Positions 24,975 to 34,033 of a DNA stretch of 64,000 nucleotides are shown here, in pieces. Position numbers and translations under genes: made by a program. Origin of the DNA: Paracoccus alcaliphilus (GTDB lineage: Bacteria; Pseudomonadota; Alphaproteobacteria; Rhodobacterales; Rhodobacteraceae); assembly GCF_028553725.1 (NCBI RefSeq), contig NZ_CP067126.1, forward strand, positions 310,001-374,000, read 5' to 3'. The notes beneath the pieces were generated by a model. That model did no database searches and had not been told where the DNA came from. It worked only from the letters and a program-made list of their open reading frames with translations. Position 1 is the first letter of the stretch; each line of letters starts with the position of its first letter.

Positions 24975-25852
24975 GCGTGCATGACATGCCCGCAGGTTCC
25001 GGCGCCTCATGGCTGAACCGGGTGGTGATCTATGGTCTGCTGCTGATCTTCGCGGGCATGTATCTGCTGCCGCTGTTCGTGATGCTGACCACCTCTTTCA
25101 AGCCGCTGGCCGAGATCCGGGGCGGCGACATTCTGGCGCTGCCGTCCGAGCCGACGATCCAGCCCTGGCTGCGCGCCTGGGGCAGCGCCTGCATCGGCGT
25201 CACCTGCGAGGGGATCAAGGGTTACTTCTGGAACTCGATCAGGATGGTGGTTCCGGCGGTGCTGATCTCGACCGCGCTGGGGGCGCTGAACGGCTATGTG
25301 CTGACGAAATGGCGGTTTCGCGGGCACAGGCTGGTTTTCGGGCTGATGCTGTTTGCCTGTTTCATCCCCTTCCAGTCGGTGCTGATCCCGATGGCGCGGG
25401 TCTTGGGACAACTGGGCCTGTCGAATACCACGGCCGGGCTGGTGCTGGTCCATGTCGTCTATGGTATCGGCTTTACCACGCTGTTTTTCCGTAACTATTA
25501 CGAGGCCTTCCCGACCGAGCTGGTTCATTCCGCGCAGGTGGACGGGGCGGGTTTCTTTACCATCTTCTGGCGCATCCTGCTGCCGTCCTCGGCGCCGATC
25601 ATCGTCGTCTGCGTGATCTATCAGTTCACCAATATCTGGAACGATTTTCTGTTCGGCGTCTCGTTTGCCTCGGGCGGGGGGGCGCCGATGACCGTGGCGC
25701 TGAACAATCTGGTGGCCTCATCCACGGGGGTCAAGGAATACAATGTGGACATGGCGGCGGCGGTGATCGCGGCCCTGCCCACGCTGATCGTCTATGTCGT
25801 CGCCGGGCGCTATTTCATGCGCGGGTTGATGGCGGGCGCAGTCAAGGGATAA
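24971..25852 (+). CDS. Sugar ABC transporter permease 2 (MalG type)
   Basis: This 293-residue permease has its first membrane helix at residues 16-40, and an EAA loop ELVHSAQVDGAGFFTIFWRILLPSS that contacts the ATPase. The C-terminus KGAVKG-like AGAVKG is typical of MalG relatives. It is followed 3 bases later by the ATPase gene. Confidence 0.9.
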   Translation: MSVHDMPAGSGASWLNRVVIYGLLLIFAGMYLLPLFVMLTTSFKPLAEIRGGDILALPSEPTIQPWLRAWGSACIGVTCEGIKGYFWNSIRMVVPAVLISTALGALNGYVLTKWRFRGHRLVFGLMLFACFIPFQSVLIPMARVLGQLGLSNTTAGLVLVHVVYGIGFTTLFFRNYYEAFPTELVHSAQVDGAGFFTIFWRILLPSSAPIIVVCVIYQFTNIWNDFLFGVSFASGGGAPMTVALNNLVASSTGVKEYNVDMAAAVIAALPTLIVYVVAGRYFMRGLMAGAVKG

Positions 25853-25855
25853 AGC

Positions 25856-26932
25856 ATGGCCTTCATCGAGATCGAGCGGCTGGAACGCAGCATCGGTGCC
25901 CTGAAAATCCTGAAAGGCATCGACATATCGCTGGAAAAGGGCGGTTTTCTGGTGCTGCTGGGGCCATCGGGCTGCGGCAAGTCCACGCTGCTGAACGCCA
26001 TCGCCGGATTGCAGCCGCCAACGGCGGGCGATATCCGCATCGACGGTCACAGCGTGATGGACCTGCATCCGTCCAAGCGCGATATTGCCATGGTTTTTCA
26101 ATCCTATGCGCTGTATCCCAACATGACCGTGGCGCAGAATATCGGCTTTCCGCTGGAGATGGCGGGGGTGGCCAGGGCACAGCGCGAAACCGACATTGAA
26201 GCCGTGGCGCGGACCTTGCAGATCGGGCATCTGCTGGGGCGTCGCCCCGGGCAGTTGTCGGGCGGGCAGCGCCAGCGGGTCGCGATGGCCCGCGCGCTGG
26301 TGCGCAAGCCTCGGCTGTTCCTGTTCGACGAGCCTTTGTCGAACCTTGACGCGAAACTGCGGGTCGAGGTCCGGGCCGAAATCAAGCGCCTGCATCAGCA
26401 AACCGGCGCGACGATCATCTATGTCACCCATGACCAGATCGAGGCGATGACGCTGGCCACCCAGATCGTGGTGATGAAAGAGGGCGAGATCCAGCAATCC
26501 GGCACGCCCGCGCAGATCTATGGCCAGCCGGCCAACATGTTCGTGGCCGATTTCATGGGGTCGCCGGCGATGAACATGCTGCCGGGCACGGTGGCGCCGG
26601 ATGGCAGAGGCCTGATCCCCGAGGCGGCGCCCGACGATGTGCTGCCGCTGCCCTGCCCTCTGTCGCCGGGTCGCAAGGTCGTGTTGGGGATCCGCCCGGA
26701 AAATATCGGGCAGGAAATCGGGCCGGGCATGTTCGCGCTGGACCTGCCGGTCGAGATCGTCGAGCCGACGGGGTCGGACGTGTTCCTGTCGCTGCGTTTC
26801 GGCACCGCGCTGCTGACGGCGCGGCTGCCCGGCGCGGCGCGGGCGGTGGCCGGGGGCGTGCAGCGGGTCGGGCTGGATCTGTCCCATGCGGTTCTGTTCG
26901 ACGCCGAAAGCCGCCAGCGCATCGACGGCTGA
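25856..26932 (+). CDS. Sugar ABC transporter ATPase (MalK/UgpC family)
   Basis: This 358-residue protein has Walker A GPSGCGKST, Q-loop FQSYALYPNMTV, signature LSGGQRQRVAMARAL, Walker B FLFDEPLSNLDAKLR and H-loop YVTHDQIEAMT. A C-terminal OB-fold regulatory domain holds VVLGIRPENIG. It energises the two permeases. The stop is 3 bp from the stop of the convergent polysaccharide-cluster gene, and no terminator is visible between them. Confidence 0.92.
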   Translation: MAFIEIERLERSIGALKILKGIDISLEKGGFLVLLGPSGCGKSTLLNAIAGLQPPTAGDIRIDGHSVMDLHPSKRDIAMVFQSYALYPNMTVAQNIGFPLEMAGVARAQRETDIEAVARTLQIGHLLGRRPGQLSGGQRQRVAMARALVRKPRLFLFDEPLSNLDAKLRVEVRAEIKRLHQQTGATIIYVTHDQIEAMTLATQIVVMKEGEIQQSGTPAQIYGQPANMFVADFMGSPAMNMLPGTVAPDGRGLIPEAAPDDVLPLPCPLSPGRKVVLGIRPENIGQEIGPGMFALDLPVEIVEPTGSDVFLSLRFGTALLTARLPGAARAVAGGVQRVGLDLSHAVLFDAESRQRIDG

Positions 26933-26934
26933 CC

Positions 26935-27840
26935 CTATCGACCCCGACGATAGAGGCGGCGGACGTTCTCTTTCATGCCCATCCGCCCCAGCAGCGCGAT
27001 CACCTGATGGCGCAGCCGCGATGTGCCACGCCGCCAGCGATAGAGAAGGCGCCGTGAAGCCCCCGGTCGCGCCCCTTGCAGCGGGGTCAGCAACAGCCGG
27101 GCCATCGCCCGGGCCTCATCATGCGAAGCACTGACCCACAGCGCCGCGTCGGGCACGGTTGCGTCCGCATCAACGACCAGCAAAAGCAGCGCGCCATCTG
27201 CGGGCAGATTGGGTGCGGGGGTCAGCCGGATCACCCGGCGATAGACCAGCGGCCCAAGTCGGGCCAGCAATGCCCGCTCGGCCCGCCGGGGCATGGGCGA
27301 CAGCAGGGCGATGCGGGCCTGCGGCGCCAGATCGACATAAGCCAGCACCGCCGCATCAAGATCCTCATCCGACATGCCGCGCCGCCGGAAATAGCGGTAA
27401 TCATAGATCACCGGGTCCAGCCCGGTCTCGACCCCCACAACCGGCTGACCGGCCTGCATGGCGCAGGCGGCCCGATGCGCCCCGTTGAGGATGCTGCCGT
27501 CGCGGGCCAGCGGGATCAGGCTTTGATCCGCGTCGAACCCCTCGTCGCGGATGCGCCGGTGCAGATCCTCGAATTGCTGGCGGAACGCCGCCGCGCCGTA
27601 CTTGTTGCTGCCCGGCTCTTTCATGTCGCCAAGCGAAAACGCGGCGATATGCGCATCATAAAGATCGCGGTCGGTTTCCGCGTCCTTCAGGTAAAGCAGC
27701 TTGATCGCCAGATCCAGCCGCGACCAGATCAGGGCAGGCCGGAAACGGCGACAGGCAAACTGCCCCTGCCCCGGTGCCAGCCGCGCGATCAGAAACGGTT
27801 CCAGCCGCCCGGCCAGATCATCCCGGCTGACGTGACGCAT
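26935..27840 (-). CDS. Polysaccharide-locus protein with ParB/sulfiredoxin-like motif, function unknown
   Basis: This 301-residue protein contains SLIPLARDGSILNGAHRAACAMQAG near residue 105. It resembles the 'G-x-x-L-x-G-x-H-R' nucleotide-binding box of ParB/Srx-fold proteins, followed by QPVVGVETG. The C-terminal 100 residues are Arg-rich and end RRLYRRGR. There is no signal peptide. Its start overlaps the preceding glycosyltransferase gene, so it belongs to the minus-strand exopolysaccharide operon. It could be a kinase-like or nucleotide-dependent modifier; no function is claimed. Confidence 0.55.
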   Translation of the reverse strand: MRHVSRDDLAGRLEPFLIARLAPGQGQFACRRFRPALIWSRLDLAIKLLYLKDAETDRDLYDAHIAAFSLGDMKEPGSNKYGAAAFRQQFEDLHRRIRDEGFDADQSLIPLARDGSILNGAHRAACAMQAGQPVVGVETGLDPVIYDYRYFRRRGMSDEDLDAAVLAYVDLAPQARIALLSPMPRRAERALLARLGPLVYRRVIRLTPAPNLPADGALLLLVVDADATVPDAALWVSASHDEARAMARLLLTPLQGARPGASRRLLYRWRRGTSRLRHQVIALLGRMGMKENVRRLYRRGR

Positions 27841-28987
27841 TCAGCACCCCCACCCCCTGCGGCACATAGGGCGCGAAGATGGCGGCATCCTGCATCGAGG
27901 CTGCCGCGCGGATTTCGTCGATCATCTGCGAATAGACGGTATCGGCGTCAAAGGCGATGCGGGCATGGCGAAAGGCGGCCTCGCCCATGCGGCGGCGCAG
28001 GTCGGGCGCCTCGATCAGCTGCGTCAACGCGGCGATGAATTCCGCGTCGCTGTCGATATCGGCCAAAATCCCGCTGCGCCCATTCAGCACGATATCGGCA
28101 ATGCCGCCCAGCCTGCTGGCCACGACCGGCAGCCGCGCGGCGGCGGCCTCGACCAGCACATGGGGCGACATATCCAGTTCCGTGGGCAGGCACATCATAT
28201 CCATCTTCGGCAGCAACCGGGCGATCAGATCGGCATGCGGCACCCGCCCATGCGCGGTGATATCCGGCCCCCGCACCATCGCCAACGGATCGGCGGACAC
28301 GATATGCAGATGGCAGCGCCCGGCCAACGGTCCCTGCACCCATTCCACCAGACGCGGCCCGCCCTTGCGCACGAAATCATTGCCGATGAAAACAATATTG
28401 GGCGGCCCGTCATGGCTTCGCTTCGGTTTGAACGCCGTCAGATTCTGCGCGGGCGGAATGATCCTGATCCGCGCGGGGTCGATGCCGTAATCACCAACCA
28501 GCGAATCGGCGGCCCAGTGGCTCATGGGATAGATGCGGGCGGCGCGGCGCAGCAATTCGGCCTCTCGCTCCATTTCCGGCAGGGTCCAGATGCCAAAGCC
28601 GAAATCACGCTCGATATTGGCGCGGGTGCAGTCCAGCGACACGGTAAAGGGCGGCGCATCCGCCATGTCCAGCAGCGCGCCCGAGGGCCAGTGAGAGGCG
28701 AAATGCACGATCTCGGGGGCGTGTTCGGTGATCTGGCGGCGGATATCGGCCCCCAGCCGCCCCCTGTAGGCGTGGATCGGATCCCGTCAGCGCAGCCAGC
28801 GGATCAGCCTGCCCGACACGTCATGGCGCTTGACGAAGGCGGTGCTGAGACCGCTGGGACGACGCCAATGGACGGCGAAACGCAGGTCCGCGCGCGATGC
28901 CATGACCGCGGCGACCTGCTGGGAATAGGTCTTCCAGCCCAGAATGCCATTGGCCATCAGCAGGATATGCGGCCCTTGCGCGGTCAT
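27818..28987 (-). pseudogene. Family 4 glycosyltransferase interrupted by an in-frame TGA
   Basis: The reading frame starts at ATG 28987 (overlapping the upstream stop by 4 bp) and reads HILLMANGILGWKTYSQQVAAV up to HDVSGRLIRWLR. It then meets TGA at 28787-28789 and continues without shift as RDPIHAYRGRLGADIRRQI, then HFASHWPSGALLDMA. The rest is a normal GT4 C-terminal domain: FIGNDFVRKGG, and ELDMSPHVLVEAAAARLPVVASRLGG. Both halves clearly belong to one protein of 389 codons. A single base change (for example TGG to TGA) would explain it; sequencing error or stop-codon readthrough are alternatives. A GTG at 28708 could restart translation of the C-terminal part. Confidence 0.78.
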
Positions 28988-30090
28988 GTCCGGCCCGCGA
29001 TCAGCGTCGGCGCGGCGCCGGGCTTGCCTGACGCCCCGCCCGTCAGATGCAACCGGTCCCAGCCCAGATCGGCAAAGCACGGGCCTTGCATCGGCTCGGC
29101 AAAGCTGACCACGCCGCCTTCCCATTCCAGCACCTGCACCCGGCCATGACGGTCGGGCAGCATGTCCCAGCTGAGAAACCGGGGCAGCGGCATCCGGCGA
29201 TGCAGGCGCAGCGCGGTCTGGACGCAATCGCCGATCTGCGGCAGGGTCAGCCCGGCGAATTCCGCCCCCGTATCGGGATGGCGCTCCACCACCCGCCACG
29301 AGGTCATGAACCCCTCATCCGCCAGACGCCCGCTGGTCCAGTCCACCGCGATGCGCAGCTGGTCCGAGGCCATGACATGACCATGCCCCTTGCGCCCCAG
29401 CTTCAGATAGCAGCCCCTGACCTCGGCCTGCCCTTGATCGGTGATGACAGTGGCGATACGCAGCGTCGGGACCGAGGGCAGCCCGAAACGGTCAAAGAAC
29501 GGATGCGGCTCTATCATGCGCTGGATCACGCCATTGCCCGTCGCGGTCAGGCTGGCCATATCAAGGCCCCGCGTCGCAAGGCTGCGCACCCCGGCGCCAA
29601 AGCCGCTGGCATCGCTTTTGACGACGATCCGGTCGCCGAACCGGGACATGGTCGCGGCGGCAGCCGCAGGCGGGATCACCCGGTAATCGGCATCCAGCAG
29701 CAAGCCGTTGACCACATAGCCGATATCGGGAAAGGCATCATCGCCGAACAGCACCCGGTTGGCCGCCCGCTGGCGGGCCATATGGTGATAGGCACCGTTG
29801 ACGCGCGGCATCACCTCGGCCGTGTAATAGTTGTCGGGCAGCCAGCCCGGCCGGAACTGCCCCGATGCGGCAGCATAGACCTGCAACCATTCGGCATAGC
29901 CCTTCCAGCCCAGATGCCCGATGGCATAGTCCAGCGCCTGCCTGCGCATCTGCGGCGACAGCGCCCGGCCCGACGCCTCCAGCGCGGACAGCGCGCGCCG
30001 GGCGATGGCGCGTTTCAGCATATGCATGCGCGCGGTTCTGGCCGAAGCCACGGTCTTGCGGGCCATGCGTTTGACAGCAGCGGTATTCAC
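28984..30090 (-). CDS. Sugar-transfer-associated ATP-grasp-like protein
   Basis: This 368-residue protein has an N-terminal helical region and DNYYTAEVMPRVN. An ATP-grasp-like core reads RIVVKSDASGFGAGV, GVIQRMIEPHPFFDRFGLPSVPTLRIATV, RGCYLKLGRKG, and the metal-site stretch FLSWDMLPDRHGRVQVLEWEGG. This resembles the ATPgrasp_ST family found in exopolysaccharide loci, which probably adds amino-acid-like groups to sugars. The substrate is unknown. It is in the same operon as the flippase (3 bp upstream) and the interrupted glycosyltransferase (4-bp overlap). Confidence 0.7.
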   Translation of the reverse strand: MNTAAVKRMARKTVASARTARMHMLKRAIARRALSALEASGRALSPQMRRQALDYAIGHLGWKGYAEWLQVYAAASGQFRPGWLPDNYYTAEVMPRVNGAYHHMARQRAANRVLFGDDAFPDIGYVVNGLLLDADYRVIPPAAAAATMSRFGDRIVVKSDASGFGAGVRSLATRGLDMASLTATGNGVIQRMIEPHPFFDRFGLPSVPTLRIATVITDQGQAEVRGCYLKLGRKGHGHVMASDQLRIAVDWTSGRLADEGFMTSWRVVERHPDTGAEFAGLTLPQIGDCVQTALRLHRRMPLPRFLSWDMLPDRHGRVQVLEWEGGVVSFAEPMQGPCFADLGWDRLHLTGGASGKPGAAPTLIAGRT

Positions 30091-30093
30091 GGA

Positions 30094-31413
30094 TCACGCT
30101 CCGACGATGGAATGGGATGGGGCATCTCCGCGAGCTTGCGGGATCTTGCCCAGCACGATGCGAAACGCGGTCAGCGCGAAGATCAGCCGCACCACCGCCA
30201 TCACCACCATCGCCCAGCCCGCGCCATAGACGCCATGCGACGGAATCAGGACCAGCGCCGCGATCATTGCCGCGACAAGGCCAAGCGCGCTGCTGAGCAG
30301 TCGGTGGTTGAAGGCCTGCGCCGCCGTGACCGCCGTCAGCAACTGCATGCCGATGATACTGACCGCCGTGCCCAGCAGGATGATCGTGAACAGCTCGGCA
30401 TTGCGATAGGTATCGCCAAAGACCAGCCCCAGCGCGACATCGCCAAGAAACCAGCCAAAGGCCACGGCGCACAGCCCGATCAGCCCAGCAAACAGCGCCA
30501 GGTTGCAGGTCAGGCGACTGAATTTGCGCGCCCTGCCCTCGCGATAGTATTTGCGCAGCCGGGCGGCACTGGCCGTGCCCATCGGGCCCACCGCCATCGA
30601 CAGCGCCGAATGGACATAGGCCAGCGTCCCGAACAGCCCGACCGCCGCCAGATCGGTATAACGCGCCAGCACCATCGGCGGCACGCTGGCCGAGGCCCGC
30701 GTCATCCACAGCGCGACCCCGATGGGCAACACCCACCACGCCAGCGCCAGGATCGTCCGCGCCCGCACCTGCCGCAACTGCGCGAATTGCGTCTGCGCAT
30801 TCATCCTCACCAGCAAGGCCCGGTCCACCACAAAATAGCTGAAGAACCACGCCACCGCCTCGCACAACAAGGCCAGCGGCAGGTTGCGGGTCAGCCAGAA
30901 GGTGGTGGCAAAGACCACCAGCCCGATGCTGCCCCGCCCGATGGTCGAGACGGCGACGAAATTCAGCCTCTCGTCCCGCTGGAACACACCGTGGATCAGG
31001 CTGGACTGCGCCCCGAAAAAGCGCACCAGCGAAAAGGCGATGGCGGTCAGTTGCACCAGCCGGCTCTCGTCGCCCTGAAAGAAGACCACGACCAGAATCG
31101 TCAGCCCGATCGCCACGATCCCGGCAAAGAACCGCAGCGCGACGTAATCGGCACGGGTGAAGCGGTCGAAATCATCGACGGTATGGACCTCGTTCATGCC
31201 CATCGAGGTCAGGAAGAACAGCGGCGTCACGATGGCCGAGGCCAGGGTCAGCGCCCCGACATCCTGCGGCAGTCCCATATGCACGATGATCGCCAGAATC
31301 GCGAATTGCGACAGCGCCATAAACACCCGCGCCGAAATCGCATAGGCGATATTGCGTTGCAGCGAGGGGCCACGGGGCGTCTCGCTGGCGGTGTTGTGGG
31401 GGTGGCGGCTCAT
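30094..31413 (-). CDS. Polysaccharide flippase (Wzx/MOP superfamily)
   Basis: This 439-residue inner membrane protein has about 12 hydrophobic helices, beginning RNIAYAISARVFMALSQFAILAIIVHMGLPQDVGALTLASAIV, as in oligosaccharide exporters of the MOP group. It flips lipid-linked repeat units to the periplasm for polymerisation by the Wzy-like protein encoded nearby. ATG 31413 was preferred over a TTG at 31431. It is the first gene of the minus-strand operon running to 26935. Confidence 0.85.
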   Translation of the reverse strand: MSRHPHNTASETPRGPSLQRNIAYAISARVFMALSQFAILAIIVHMGLPQDVGALTLASAIVTPLFFLTSMGMNEVHTVDDFDRFTRADYVALRFFAGIVAIGLTILVVVFFQGDESRLVQLTAIAFSLVRFFGAQSSLIHGVFQRDERLNFVAVSTIGRGSIGLVVFATTFWLTRNLPLALLCEAVAWFFSYFVVDRALLVRMNAQTQFAQLRQVRARTILALAWWVLPIGVALWMTRASASVPPMVLARYTDLAAVGLFGTLAYVHSALSMAVGPMGTASAARLRKYYREGRARKFSRLTCNLALFAGLIGLCAVAFGWFLGDVALGLVFGDTYRNAELFTIILLGTAVSIIGMQLLTAVTAAQAFNHRLLSSALGLVAAMIAALVLIPSHGVYGAGWAMVVMAVVRLIFALTAFRIVLGKIPQARGDAPSHSIVGA

Positions 31414-32050
31414 TGCCTCGGCGTCCTGCAACGCGGGGCGTTGACGGTGCCGGACAGACGCATGGACAGGTCACGGGCGATCCCTCGCCCGGCTGATCCG
31501 ATTGAACACTGGCAGTCTGAATACATTCGGGCCGACACGAAGGAAAAACATCACGAAATACCGCGCCAATCCATCTGCCAACGCATGGGAAGTCAATTGC
31601 GGGATGCGGGACCGGTCGTCATATTGCGGCAATATTTCGCCGATATTGGGATTTTTGTGCGAAAATTCGTTCCCATTACTCTCGCCTTGCGTGTGCAAAC
31701 GGCGGGCATATTATGGTTAATTCACAAATAATGCAGTTTTGTGACATAATTATAAACACGGCATGCGAGCGTGGCAAGACAACCGGTTTGGCAAATAACG
31801 GCCGCCGCAACTTCAATCTTGAGTTGATGCAATTTCATATACGGCAATTAACAGATGATTTTTGAAACAAAACGGATCGCATCCCATTAACCGGGTGAAC
31901 CCCTCCATTTGAAATTATCGTGTGCTTCATATTATTCGGATTTGATCGCCTTTTGCGCCGTCGGCCATTTTCATTCGTTTCGATATTCATTCTGGTGCCC
32001 CATTTGTCTGGTTTCCTGTTTTCCTGCCGAGATGCAAAGGAGAACGCGTA
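31414..32050. other. AT-rich intergenic region between divergent polysaccharide operons
   Basis: This 637-bp stretch has no credible gene; open frames on both strands lack ribosome-binding sites and recognisable products. The composition is clearly richer in A+T than the flanks, especially 31640-31990 (for example TGACATAATTATAAAC at 31742-31757). It probably carries the promoters and regulator sites for both the flippase operon (minus) and the glycosyltransferase/sulfotransferase pair (plus). AAAGGAGAAC precedes the ATG at 32051. Confidence 0.6.
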
Positions 32051-33136
32051 ATGCGCGTTCTCAGCCTGTGCGAAACCGCGATGGGCGGGGTCGGCATCTA
32101 TCAGAACTATCTGGGCGGTCTGGCGCATGAGGGGCGTCACCTGCATTTTCTGGTGCCCGCGCAGCACAGCTCTCTGATCGACCCCGATCTGGATGTCGTG
32201 ACCTTTCAGCGCCGCCGCCGGGGGCTGGTCGCGCTGCTGCATATGCTGCTGCGGTTTCAGCAGACGCGGCGGCGGCTTGCGCCCGATATCTATCTGTTTC
32301 ACAGCACCTTCGCGCTGCTGGCGCTGTTGCTGTTGCGGCTGTCGGGGGATCGCAGTCCCGCCTTCTATTTTCCGCATGGCTGGGCGGTCAGCAACTTTGC
32401 CGAGGGCGGCTGGAAACAGCGCGTCGTGCGGGTGATCGAGGGGCGGCTGTCCGGGCTGGCGACCTGCGTGGTCAATGTCTCGACCGCCGAATGCGAGCTG
32501 GCGCAGCGGCTTGGCTATCGCGGGCGGATGCGGGTGATCGAGAATGCGGTTCCCGATGTCGCGGATCGCGCGCGGCTGCCCGAACCGATCCAGCCCAACA
32601 CGCTGCAACTGCTGTTCGTGGGGCGCTTCGACCGGCAAAAGGGGCTGGACCTGCTGCTTCAGGCATTCGCCCGCGCCAGCCGCCAGCGCCCCGATCTGCG
32701 CCTGAACGTGATCGGCGAGGCCGTCCGGGGCGGCCACAATCCCAGCCAGCCGCCGCCGAATGTGCAGCTTGTCGGCTGGGTGGATCGCGCCGAGATAGAC
32801 CACTGGTATCGCAGCGCCGATGCCATTCTGGTGCCCTCGCGGTGGGAGGGCTTGCCGCTGGTCATCCCCGAGGCGCTTCGCAATGGCACGCCGGTCCTGT
32901 GTTCGCGGCGCAGCGGGATGGAGCGGCTGGTGACCCCCGGCGCCACCGGCGATCATTTCCCGCTGACGGTCGAGGCGATCGAATCGCTTCTGCTGCGGCT
33001 GGATCGCGACGAGTTGCGGCGGATGCGCCCGGCCTGCCGCGCGGCCTATGAAGCCCGTTTCGCCATGACGCGCTGGCGGGCCGAGATCGACACGCTGTTG
33101 TCCGAAGACGGCCCCGCAAAGGCCCTTGCCGCATGA
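32051..33136 (+). CDS. Family 4 glycosyltransferase
   Basis: This 361-residue GT-B enzyme has the acceptor-domain start LSLCETAMGGVGIYQNYLGGL. The donor domain has LLFVGRFDRQKGLDLLLQAFARA, and the E-x7-E type motif SRWEGLPLVIPEALRNGTPVLCS. It is a retaining, nucleotide-sugar dependent, cytoplasmic or peripheral membrane enzyme. It is co-transcribed with the sulfotransferase gene, overlapping by 4 bp (ATGA at 33133-33136). Confidence 0.88.
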   Translation: MRVLSLCETAMGGVGIYQNYLGGLAHEGRHLHFLVPAQHSSLIDPDLDVVTFQRRRRGLVALLHMLLRFQQTRRRLAPDIYLFHSTFALLALLLLRLSGDRSPAFYFPHGWAVSNFAEGGWKQRVVRVIEGRLSGLATCVVNVSTAECELAQRLGYRGRMRVIENAVPDVADRARLPEPIQPNTLQLLFVGRFDRQKGLDLLLQAFARASRQRPDLRLNVIGEAVRGGHNPSQPPPNVQLVGWVDRAEIDHWYRSADAILVPSRWEGLPLVIPEALRNGTPVLCSRRSGMERLVTPGATGDHFPLTVEAIESLLLRLDRDELRRMRPACRAAYEARFAMTRWRAEIDTLLSEDGPAKALAA

Positions 33137-34029
33137 CCCCCGACTGGCTGCCCAACCTGTTCATCTGCGGCGTGCCCAAGGCCGGGACCAGTTCGCTGCA
33201 TCGCTGGCTGTCGGATCATCCCGACGCCTTCGGCGCGCTGGACAAGGAGGCGCGGTTCTTCATGGACCCCGGCGGGCATATCCACCGCCCGGATTTCAAC
33301 ATCGCCAACGGACTGGAGGGTTATCGCAGCCAGTTCCCCATTCCCCGGGGCGCCGCGCCACGGGTCATTCTGGATTCGACCCCCGCCTATATCTATCAGC
33401 GAACCGCGCTGGATCATCTGCCCGACCTGCCCGGCCAGCCGCGCTGCATCTTCGTTCTGCGCGAACCGGCCAGCCAGATCCTGTCGCTGTTCAACTATTT
33501 CCAGAACAACTGGTCATGGATTCCCGCCGGGATGGGCTTTGGCGACTATCTGCGCGCCATCGAGGATGGCAGCCATGATTTCAGCGGCAACGAGCTGGCC
33601 CGCGATGCGCTGACCAACGCGGCCTATGTCGATTTCCTGCGGCCGTGGCGCGACCGTCTGGGCGAGGGGCGCATGTTCGTCTGCACCTTCGACGAATTGC
33701 GCCGCGACGCGCCCGCCCTGACCCGGCGCATCGCGCAATGGACGGGGCTGGACCCGTCCTTCTATGACAGCCACGATTTCGCCAGCGAGAACGAAAGCTA
33801 TGTGCCCCGGTCGCGCGGGTTGCAGAACCTGAATATCGCGCTGCGGGAACGTCTGCCCAAAGGCGCGCTGTACCGGGGTTTGCGCGGGGTTTACCGGCGG
33901 CTGAACACCACCCGCCCCCCGGCGCAGCCCGACCCGGATCAGCATCTGGCCCGGCTGCGGGACCGCTTTGCCCCGGCCAATGCGGCACTGGCGGCAGAGT
34001 TCGGGCTGGATCTGTCGGGCTGGGGCTGA
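33133..34029 (+). CDS. PAPS-dependent sulfotransferase
   Basis: In this 298-residue protein the PAPS 5'-phosphosulfate loop is CGVPKAGTSSLHRWL near residue 12, and the 3'-phosphate binding segment is FVLREPASQILSLFNYF near residue 105. LDSTPAYIY precedes it. It transfers sulfate to a hydroxyl or amine group, and in this locus the acceptor is most likely the exopolysaccharide. The 3' end meets the convergent glycosyltransferase gene 4 bp away. Confidence 0.85.
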   Translation: MTPDWLPNLFICGVPKAGTSSLHRWLSDHPDAFGALDKEARFFMDPGGHIHRPDFNIANGLEGYRSQFPIPRGAAPRVILDSTPAYIYQRTALDHLPDLPGQPRCIFVLREPASQILSLFNYFQNNWSWIPAGMGFGDYLRAIEDGSHDFSGNELARDALTNAAYVDFLRPWRDRLGEGRMFVCTFDELRRDAPALTRRIAQWTGLDPSFYDSHDFASENESYVPRSRGLQNLNIALRERLPKGALYRGLRGVYRRLNTTRPPAQPDPDQHLARLRDRFAPANAALAAEFGLDLSGWG

Positions 34030-34033
34030 GCCG

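Noticed and set aside
28787..28789. TGA as a selenocysteine codon
   Set aside because: No SECIS-like hairpin was evident just downstream and glycosyltransferases of this family are not selenoproteins; a nonsense mutation is simpler.
31835..32956. 373-codon minus-strand frame opposite the family 4 glycosyltransferase
   Set aside because: The translation is low-complexity Gln/Arg/Pro-rich, typical of an antisense shadow in high-GC DNA; the plus-strand gene has clear GT4 motifs.
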